Below are positions 1 through 5,097 of a stretch of DNA of 6,033 nucleotides, in pieces. Below the pieces are notes generated by a model. That model saw only the letters and a list, made by a program, of their open reading frames with translations, was not told the origin of the DNA and did no database searches. The first letter of the stretch is position 1. The number at the start of each line of letters is the position of its first letter. A program made the translations under genes and the position numbers. The DNA comes from Acidaminococcaceae bacterium (GTDB taxonomy: Bacteria > Bacillota > Negativicutes > Acidaminococcales > Acidaminococcaceae), in assembly GCA_028693975.1 (NCBI GenBank), contig JAQUUF010000084.1, forward strand, positions 1-6,033, given 5' to 3'.

Positions 1-1
1 A

Positions 2-1006
2 GTGCTAACTAACTTGAGCAAGCAAGCTGAGGTTTATGCTCCTTTGAAGAAGGCTGGTGCGGTTAACTTTGAGCGTTGGGATGAAGAGAAGTCATTAGGT
101 CAGTTAGAACTGCGACATGTGCTTACGGCCAAGTCCGCCAAGAGTGTGTTCTTCCCGCAAGTGGAGAATTTAATGGATTTCACCACGCAAGGTAAGCAAT
201 TAGAACTCAAGGCAGAGCCTCTACCAGAGCAGGATACTGTTATTTTTGGTGTCCGTGGCTGTGATGTTGCAAGCTTTGCTATCTTGGATAAGGTGTTCTT
301 GCAAGCACCGGTAGATGAATTTTATCAAGCTCGTCGCGAGCATTGCACCATTATCACTTTGGCTTGCAATGAGCCGGAGGAGACTTGCTTCTGTACTGTT
401 TATGGTATTAACCCGGCTCAGCCGCAAGGCGATGTGTTGACTTATTTGGTTGGTAAGGAACTTTATTGGCAGGCCCAAACGAATAAGGGAGAGCAGCTTT
501 TAGCCCAAATAGAGCCATTGCTGCAACCAGCAGAAGAAACTGAAGTAGAAGCAACTAAGACACAAATAACGGCTATTCTTGAGCACTTGCCTTTGAAGAA
601 TTTGCATCCTGAGGCAGCGTATGCTCGCAGCACCGAGGAGCTCTTTGCTGACCCAGTGTGGGCTAAGCTGAGTACTAGTTGTTTGGGCTGTGGGACCTGT
701 ACTTTTGTCTGTCCCACTTGTCACTGCTATGATGTGAGAGATTATGAAGTAAAAGGCAAGGTACGCAGGTTCCGTTGCTGGGATTCTTGTATGTTCTCGG
801 ATTTCACCAGAATGTCAGCAGGCAATCCCCGCAGGACGCGCTTAGAGCGGTTCCGTCAGAGATTCTTACATAAATTGAAATATTATCCGGAAAATAACAA
901 CGGGGTGTTTGCTTGCGTTGGTTGTGGCCGTTGCTTGCAAAAATGTCCTTCCCATCTGCATATTGCCCAAGTAATCAAAGCTTTGGAGGTGACTAAGCAT
1001 GTGTAA
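2..1006 (+). CDS. 4Fe-4S dicluster electron-transfer protein, AsrA / sulfhydrogenase beta-like (5' end probably outside window)
   Basis: Likely a cytoplasmic electron-relay subunit that passes electrons between the flavoprotein encoded next and a catalytic module. Two ferredoxin motifs of the form CxxCxxCxxxCP are visible, at residues 227-237 and 305-315. Between them lie further Cys at 240, 242, 259 and 263 and the GNPRR region near 274-278, an arrangement typical of anaerobic sulfite reductase subunit A and the beta subunit of Pyrococcus-type sulfhydrogenase (family knowledge). The N-terminal half has RGCD (85-88) and a CFC (129-131), also usual in that family. The frame is open to the first base. 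The GTG at position 2 has no visible ribosome binding site, and family members normally carry a dozen or more residues before the AEVYAP segment, so the true start is probably upstream. The gene overlaps the next by 8 bases. No AsrC siroheme subunit is present, so sulfite reduction is not supported. I infer a partner of the fumarate-reductase-like proteins downstream. Confidence 0.9.
   Translation: MLTNLSKQAEVYAPLKKAGAVNFERWDEEKSLGQLELRHVLTAKSAKSVFFPQVENLMDFTTQGKQLELKAEPLPEQDTVIFGVRGCDVASFAILDKVFLQAPVDEFYQARREHCTIITLACNEPEETCFCTVYGINPAQPQGDVLTYLVGKELYWQAQTNKGEQLLAQIEPLLQPAEETEVEATKTQITAILEHLPLKNLHPEAAYARSTEELFADPVWAKLSTSCLGCGTCTFVCPTCHCYDVRDYEVKGKVRRFRCWDSCMFSDFTRMSAGNPRRTRLERFRQRFLHKLKYYPENNNGVFACVGCGRCLQKCPSHLHIAQVIKALEVTKHV
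985..990 (+). promoter_or_regulatory. Ribosome binding site inside the AsrA-like gene
   Basis: GGAGGT lies within the last codons of the upstream gene, eight bases before the ATG at 999. The start codon itself overlaps the upstream stop region, a layout that favours coupled translation of the two electron-transfer subunits. Confidence 0.85.
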
Positions 1007-1838
1007 TTGTCAAAAACAAGATGTATTGTTACCTCAAGTAGTGAAAATCACCAAGATAAGACAGGATACTCCCGATGTGAAGACTTTCTTTGTAGAAAAG
1101 TTATGTGGCGGCAAACCCTTTGAGCATCTGCCGGGGCAATGTGCTATTATCTCGGTTCCGGGCGAAGGAGAGGCTATTTTCTCCATTACCTCTTCACCGA
1201 CTACCACAGACCATGTGGAATTTAGTATCAAAAAATGTGGTCAGTTGACGGATGTACTGCATGCTATGGAAGAGGGACAAGAAGTTGCTCTCAGAGGACC
1301 CTACGGCAGACCCTTCCCGGTAGAGGATGCTTTGAAAAATAAAAACCTGCTCTTTGTGGCTGGTGGTATCGGCTTAGCACCTTTGCGTAGCGTCATCGAA
1401 TATGCTCTGGCTCATCGCAAGGATTACGGTACTATTGATGTGGTCTACGGCTCACGTAGCAAAGAAGACCTAGTGGATTATCAAGCGCTGACCGAGCTCT
1501 GGCCAGCGCAACAGGATACCCAAGTGCATTTGACTATCGACAGAGCGCAAGACAATTGGCAGGGTAACGTGGGTTTTGTACCGGCCTTTTTGGAGCAGTT
1601 GGCTCTGACTAATGATAAGACAGTACTGCTCTGTGGACCGCCTATTATGATTAAGATGGTGTTGGCCTCGTTGCTCAAAATGGGTTTTACCAAAGAACAA
1701 ATCTATACGACTTTGGAAATGCGGATGAAATGCGGCGTAGGCAAATGCGGACGCTGTAATATAGGCAATAAATATGTTTGCAAGGATGGGCCGGTTTTTC
1801 GCTTGGATGAATTAGAAGAATTACCCAATGAATACTAG
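999..1838 (+). CDS. FAD/NAD(P)-binding oxidoreductase with 2Fe-2S site, AsrB / sulfhydrogenase gamma-like
   Basis: Predicted NAD(P)H:acceptor reductase that loads electrons from a pyridine nucleotide into the complex, or the reverse. It has the ferredoxin-NADP reductase fold order: a beta-barrel flavin domain (about residues 10-105) with a FSITSSP flavin-contact segment (61-67) and RGPYGRPFP (99-107); a nucleotide domain with AGGIGLAPL (121-129) and LCGPPIM (211-217); and a C-terminal 2Fe-2S site made of Cys245, 250, 253 and 261 (Cx4Cx2Cx7C) followed by DGPVF. This C-terminal cluster is characteristic of the AsrB, PyrK and sulfhydrogenase-gamma group. The 279-residue length fits. The ATG at 999 is preceded by GGAGGT eight bases upstream, inside the preceding gene, which supports this start and translational coupling. 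NADH versus NADPH preference cannot be read from the sequence. An automated label of anaerobic sulfite reductase subunit B would be misleading here because AsrC is absent and the downstream genes are fumarate-reductase-like. Confidence 0.93.
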   Translation: MCNCQKQDVLLPQVVKITKIRQDTPDVKTFFVEKLCGGKPFEHLPGQCAIISVPGEGEAIFSITSSPTTTDHVEFSIKKCGQLTDVLHAMEEGQEVALRGPYGRPFPVEDALKNKNLLFVAGGIGLAPLRSVIEYALAHRKDYGTIDVVYGSRSKEDLVDYQALTELWPAQQDTQVHLTIDRAQDNWQGNVGFVPAFLEQLALTNDKTVLLCGPPIMIKMVLASLLKMGFTKEQIYTTLEMRMKCGVGKCGRCNIGNKYVCKDGPVFRLDELEELPNEY

Positions 1839-1842
1839 GAGG
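1836..1842 (+). promoter_or_regulatory. Stop/Shine-Dalgarno fusion TAGGAGG between reductase and Fe-S subunit
   Basis: The TAG stop of the reductase gene forms the first bases of AGGAGG, eight bases before the ATG at 1851. A ribosome terminating here sits on the next gene's binding site, which suggests translational coupling. Confidence 0.85.
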
Positions 1843-1850
1843 CAGAGAGC

Positions 1851-2525
1851 ATGGAAGAAATGATTAAAGTATTTCTCTTAGGCAAGGAATACACCGTGCC
1901 GGCAACGCTCACCATTATGGATGCTATGGAATACGCTGGCTACAAATTAGTCAGAGGGTGTGGGTGTCGCAGTGGTTTTTGCGGAGCGTGTGCAGTGGTG
2001 TACAGAATCAAAGGGAGCACGGATATCAAAGTGTGCTTGTCCTGCCAGACTCATGTGCAAGAGGGTATGTGTGTAGGACAGATTCAATCTTTCCCACTAA
2101 ACAAACGTAGTTATAATATGTCCGATATTAAGCCTGTAGATAATATTATTGGGCAATTATACCCAGAGATTTATGGGTGTATCGGTTGCAATGCTTGTAC
2201 CAAAGGATGTCCTCAAGGGCTGAATGTGATGCAATATATCGCCTATGCGCAAAGAGGTGAGTATGAGAAATGTGCACATGCCTCTTTTGATTGTGTAGGA
2301 TGTAATATTTGTGCTTCTCGTTGTCCGGCTCAAATTAGTCATAGTGCTGTGGGACTCTTGGCCAGGCGTCTTACCGGCAAGTATTTGTCTCCTCACTGCG
2401 AGCATTTGGAGGAACGAGTAGCAGAGGTCGCCAGTGGGCAATGTACGGCAGCTGTTGAGGCTATAATCGGCAAGCCATTAGAGGAAATCAAGGAATTATA
2501 CAACAAACGAGAAATCGAGAAATAG
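1851..2525 (+). CDS. 2Fe-2S / 4Fe-4S iron-sulfur protein, fumarate reductase B-like subunit
   Basis: Likely the electron-donating iron-sulfur subunit for the flavoprotein encoded immediately downstream. The N-terminal domain (about residues 4-80) is a ferredoxin-like 2Fe-2S fold with Cys39, 44, 47 and 62 in the Cx4Cx2C...C arrangement, plus two extra nearby Cys (37 and 65). The C-terminal half has two CxxCxxCxxxCP motifs at 110-120 and 148-158, so probably two cubane clusters. SdhB/FrdB share this overall order, but there the last motif is modified and a 3Fe-4S cluster sits near a quinone site; that signature and a quinone site are not evident here. It also lacks the C-terminal CCG domain of methanogen TfrB. 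The ATG at 1851 lies eight bases after AGGAGG. An in-frame ATG three codons later is too far from that site. There are no membrane segments or signal peptide. The charged tail (about 180-224) contains two further Cys (183 and 198) of unknown role. Confidence 0.9.
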   Translation: MEEMIKVFLLGKEYTVPATLTIMDAMEYAGYKLVRGCGCRSGFCGACAVVYRIKGSTDIKVCLSCQTHVQEGMCVGQIQSFPLNKRSYNMSDIKPVDNIIGQLYPEIYGCIGCNACTKGCPQGLNVMQYIAYAQRGEYEKCAHASFDCVGCNICASRCPAQISHSAVGLLARRLTGKYLSPHCEHLEERVAEVASGQCTAAVEAIIGKPLEEIKELYNKREIEK

Positions 2526-2530
2526 GAGGT
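2523..2530 (+). promoter_or_regulatory. Stop/Shine-Dalgarno fusion TAGGAGGT between Fe-S subunit and flavoprotein
   Basis: The TAG stop of the iron-sulfur subunit runs directly into AGGAGGT, six bases before the flavoprotein ATG at 2536. This is the same arrangement as the preceding junction in this operon. Confidence 0.85.
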
Positions 2531-2535
2531 GGAAC

Positions 2536-4149
2536 ATGTATACTAGTGAAATGTTAGCTTCAATGAAAAATGTTGAGAAAACCAGAAACGAGCGTCTGCA
2601 TGCTGCCATCTCTAGAATGGGCGCAGAGGAAAAAGACGAACTCTTACAGGAGTTCCATCCTGATTATCGCTCCAGTGGGTTTCAAGTACTTAAGGTAGGT
2701 CCCAATAAAGGCAGCAAAGTACCGGTGGAATTGGCGGAGCTACTGGAAGGACATAGCAGATTACACAGCGACCAACTGGATTTAAACCAAGTAGATTATG
2801 ATGTAGATGTGTTGATTATAGGCGGTGGAGGAGCCGGTGCTAGTGCAGCCATAGAGGCAGATAACGGTGGTGCTAAGGTGCTCTTGGTCACTAAGCTGCG
2901 TATGGGTGATGCCAATACCATGATGGCAGAAGGCGGTATTCAAGCAGCTGATAAAGCTAACGATTCTCCCGCACAGCATTATTTGGATGCTTTTGGTGGC
3001 GGACACTATTCTAACAAGCCAGAGTTATTGGAAAAATTAGTTTTGGATGGTCCGCTAGCAATCAAATGGCTTAGTGATTTGGGTGTTATGTTCGATAAAG
3101 AGCAAGATGGCACTATGGTTACTACCCACGGCGGCGGTACTTCTCGTAAGAGAATGCATGCCTGCGCTGATTATACCGGTGCAGAAATCATGCGTGTCTT
3201 GCGTGATGAAGTAAGTAATAGAGGCATTAAATGTATCGACTACGCTCCGGCGATAGAGCTCATCTTGGACGACAAGGGCCATATCGGCGGTGCGGTTCTA
3301 GAGGATTTGGATAGCCACGAACATTTGGTGGTACGGGCTAAGACGGTAATTATAGCTACTGGCGGCGCTGGGCGTCTGCATTATCAGGGCTTCCCGACCT
3401 CTAACCACTATGGCGCAACGGCAGATGGTCTGGTATTGGGTTATCGTATCGGTACAGAATTAATCTATGCCGATGCTATTCAATATCATCCTACGGGTGT
3501 TGCTTATCCTGCTCAAATCTACGGTGCTTTGGTAACGGAGAAGGTACGCTCTCTGGGAGCCCAATTGGTGAACAGTGAGGGACAGGCCTTTATGCATCCC
3601 TTGGAGACTCGTGATGTGGCAGCGGCATCCATTATCAGAGAATGTACAGCGAGACATAAGGGAGTTCCTGCACTAGATGGCGTAGCCTTATGGCTGGATA
3701 CGCCCATGATTGATATTCTAAGCGGTGAAGGAACTATTGCCAAACGCTTACCAGGTATGCTGAGGATGTATGAGAAATTTGGCATCGACCTGCGCAAAGA
3801 GCCCATCTTGATTTATCCTACATTGCATTATCAGAACGGTGGTATTTTGGTGGATAGTCAAGCGGAAACCAAAGTACCCGGACTCTATGTGGCAGGAGAA
3901 GCCGTAGGTGGTATCCATGGTCGTAATAGGTTAATGGGTAATTCCCTGTTGGATATTATTGTTTTCGGCCGTATTGCCGGGCGCAACGCTGCGGCCTCTA
4001 GCGCTAAATGCGAACTGGGCCGGTTGACTTTGGCTCATATTGATAAATTCGAAGCGGAACTCAAGGCTGCCGGTATTGAAACAACGGTGGTAGCACCCAA
4101 GCTATTGCCTACCTATACTCATGGCAGACAAGCAAGAGTAGAAAAATAA
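2536..4149 (+). CDS. FAD-dependent fumarate reductase / succinate dehydrogenase-type flavoprotein, non-covalent FAD predicted
   Basis: Probable catalytic subunit, reducing fumarate (or a similar enoate) to succinate or running in reverse. A GGGGAG dinucleotide-binding loop is at residues 96-101. Next come AEGGIQAA (131-138), DYTG (212-215), IIATGGAG (272-279) and the substrate-site segments QYHPTG (316-321), TEKVR (334-338), HYQNGG (431-436) and HGRNRLMGNSLLD (461-473). By alignment from memory, R338, H431 and R465 correspond to E. coli FrdA Arg287, His355 and Arg390. The histidine that binds FAD covalently in FrdA/SdhA is replaced by Asn127, so FAD is probably non-covalent. About 88 residues precede the Rossmann fold, and only about 55 follow the last conserved motif, so the FrdA C-terminal domain is largely missing. 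There is no Tat or Sec signal and no heme motif, so the protein is cytoplasmic. AGGAGG six bases before the ATG, overlapping the previous stop, fixes the start. L-aspartate oxidase is a relative, but the Fe-S partner genes argue against that role. The exact substrate is inferred. Confidence 0.93.
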   Translation: MYTSEMLASMKNVEKTRNERLHAAISRMGAEEKDELLQEFHPDYRSSGFQVLKVGPNKGSKVPVELAELLEGHSRLHSDQLDLNQVDYDVDVLIIGGGGAGASAAIEADNGGAKVLLVTKLRMGDANTMMAEGGIQAADKANDSPAQHYLDAFGGGHYSNKPELLEKLVLDGPLAIKWLSDLGVMFDKEQDGTMVTTHGGGTSRKRMHACADYTGAEIMRVLRDEVSNRGIKCIDYAPAIELILDDKGHIGGAVLEDLDSHEHLVVRAKTVIIATGGAGRLHYQGFPTSNHYGATADGLVLGYRIGTELIYADAIQYHPTGVAYPAQIYGALVTEKVRSLGAQLVNSEGQAFMHPLETRDVAAASIIRECTARHKGVPALDGVALWLDTPMIDILSGEGTIAKRLPGMLRMYEKFGIDLRKEPILIYPTLHYQNGGILVDSQAETKVPGLYVAGEAVGGIHGRNRLMGNSLLDIIVFGRIAGRNAAASSAKCELGRLTLAHIDKFEAELKAAGIETTVVAPKLLPTYTHGRQARVEK

Positions 4150-4153
4150 GTGG

Positions 4154-4193
4154 AAAACCAAGGGGGCGATTCTTCCCCTTGGTTTTTATCTTT
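4154..4193 (+). terminator. Rho-independent terminator of the redox operon
   Basis: AAAACCAAGGGG (4154-4165) is perfectly complementary to CCCCTTGGTTTT (4175-4186), with a 9-base loop. The hairpin is followed by TTATCTTT, giving a T-rich run. It begins four bases after the flavoprotein stop codon, closing the four-gene operon and separating it from the inhibitor gene. The A-rich left arm could allow weak termination on the opposite strand, but no minus-strand gene is visible. Confidence 0.93.
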
Positions 4194-4220
4194 CTTGTCA
4201 CATTTATGCAGAGTGTTTTA

Positions 4221-4229
4221 TGTTATAAT
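4221..4229 (+). promoter_or_regulatory. Extended -10 promoter for the I42 inhibitor / U32 unit
   Basis: The sequence TGTTATAAT contains a perfect TATAAT hexamer (4224-4229) with the TGn extension directly before it. No good -35 hexamer lies at the usual 17-base spacing. TTGTCA at 4195-4200 is close to consensus but 23 bases away, so recognition probably relies on the extended -10. Transcription would start near 4236, giving a leader of only about 22 bases with room for the ribosome binding site but not for a riboswitch. Confidence 0.75.
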
Positions 4230-4244
4230 AGTAAATAGATTTTT

Positions 4245-4251
4245 GGGAGGT
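4245..4251 (+). promoter_or_regulatory. Ribosome binding site of the inhibitor gene
   Basis: GGGAGGT lies seven bases before the ATG at 4259. It decides this start against a longer GTG-initiated frame from 4150 that is in a different reading frame. Confidence 0.85.
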
Positions 4252-4258
4252 AATATAG

Positions 4259-4318
4259 ATGAAAAAAATAGCATTATTAACATTGGCATTGGCTATGACG
4301 GCTCAAACTGCTTGGGCC
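4259..4318 (+). other. Sec signal peptide of the I42 inhibitor
   Basis: The first 20 codons encode two lysines after Met, a Leu/Ala-rich hydrophobic core (about residues 4-14) and a small-x-small cleavage motif Ala18-Trp19-Ala20, giving a mature N-terminus at Phe21. There is no Cys after the core, which argues against a lipoprotein. Confidence 0.85.
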
Positions 4319-5095
4319 TTTACAGGAATGACTATTTTGAGCAAACAAGAACATAATAAGGGAACAATACCCTTTGTGGATGCTGTACAGGAAGTAAATC
4401 TGCAAAAGAATATGAATTCGGAGCTAGCTAATGCGGCAGGTGCAGTGCGTAAAGAAGCGGGCGGGAAAGCCACTTCTTCTTATACCATCACGATGAATAA
4501 ACCTACTCTTTTTAGTGTAATTATCAAAGCGCAAGGTAATAAAAATGCCTATCGTGCTATGAATATGGACATTACTACCGGCAAAGAGGATGATCCCAAA
4601 GATTTTTTCTATATCAAAGACGGCTTCCGTGCTTTGGTACCCAACGATGATTATGCCTTTGCTGAAGATGGTTTATTATTGCGTAGTTCTAATGCTGGGC
4701 CCTATGATAAAAAAGTAACGTACAAGGAATTGATGCCCTTTATTAATATTGCCAATGCAGGGCGTTTCTTACCATCGTATAAGGTAACTGTGGATGGAGC
4801 AGGACACACGCTACGAGTCCAAGCCGGCACTATGGTTGACTTGTATCTCAAGGCTAACCCAACTACGGGTTACGATTGGTATGTTACTAATGCCAAACTG
4901 GATAATGGCATGGTCACTATGGGGAATTCCTTCTTCTTGCCTTCTGATAAGCGAGGAATGACAGGAGCACCGGGCATGGATATTTTTGTGGTTGGTTTCC
5001 AGAAGCCGGGCAATTATACATTGAAGTTAGAATACAAACGTCCTTGGGTCAATAAGCCTGTGGACAAAGTAGAATATCATTTTATAGTGGAGTAG
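4259..5095 (+). CDS. Secreted two-domain protein: RsiV/DUF3298-like region plus chagasin-type (I42) protease inhibitor
   Basis: Predicted exported inhibitor of papain-like cysteine proteases. Residues 1-20 form a Sec signal peptide (MKK, a hydrophobic core, and an AWA cleavage site before F21). Residues about 35-170 resemble the DUF4163/DUF3298 domains of RsiV and PdaC: an opening IPFVDAVQE, then MNMDITTGK (101-109), KDFF (114-117), DDYAFAEDGLLL (130-141), and TYKELMPFI (154-162). Residues about 175-278 are a chagasin-like domain with the three inhibitory-loop signatures: NPTTGY (200-205), GMTGAPG (233-239) and RPW (261-263). The inhibitor assignment is strong; the N-terminal one rests on pattern memory and is moderate. 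The ATG at 4259 is supported by GGGAGGT seven bases upstream and by the signal peptide. The gene has its own promoter and is followed after two bases by a U32-family gene. The target protease, self or foreign, is unknown. No lipobox Cys is present, so the protein is probably released or periplasmic rather than lipid-anchored. Confidence 0.9.
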   Translation: MKKIALLTLALAMTAQTAWAFTGMTILSKQEHNKGTIPFVDAVQEVNLQKNMNSELANAAGAVRKEAGGKATSSYTITMNKPTLFSVIIKAQGNKNAYRAMNMDITTGKEDDPKDFFYIKDGFRALVPNDDYAFAEDGLLLRSSNAGPYDKKVTYKELMPFINIANAGRFLPSYKVTVDGAGHTLRVQAGTMVDLYLKANPTTGYDWYVTNAKLDNGMVTMGNSFFLPSDKRGMTGAPGMDIFVVGFQKPGNYTLKLEYKRPWVNKPVDKVEYHFIVE

Positions 5096-5097
5096 AT

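Noticed and set aside
2..1838. Dissimilatory/anaerobic sulfite reductase operon (asrABC)
   Set aside because: No AsrC-like siroheme protein follows; the third and fourth genes are fumarate-reductase-like.
1860..2525. Alternative ATG start three codons into the FrdB-like gene
   Set aside because: It lies 17 bases from AGGAGG, while the ATG at 1851 is at an ideal eight bases.
2782..3806. Several antisense open frames of 65-95 codons under the flavoprotein gene
   Set aside because: They are shadows of a well-conserved coding frame, with no Shine-Dalgarno, promoter or recognisable domain.
2536..4149. L-aspartate oxidase (NadB) or membrane-bound succinate dehydrogenase A subunit
   Set aside because: NadB does not need an operon of Fe-S electron carriers, and no nadA/nadC is nearby. 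There is no SdhC/D-type membrane anchor, and the covalent-FAD His is absent.
4195..4200. TTGTCA as a -35 box for the promoter at 4224
   Set aside because: Spacing to the -10 is 23 bases, well outside the usual 16-18.
4187..4258. Riboswitch or attenuator in the intergenic region
   Set aside because: The leader after the predicted transcription start is only about 22 bases and is filled by the ribosome binding site; no second hairpin was seen.
4150..4356. A 68-codon + strand frame starting with GTG right after the flavoprotein stop
   Set aside because: It spans the terminator hairpin, the promoter and the start of the inhibitor gene in another frame, has no ribosome binding site and no recognisable protein pattern.
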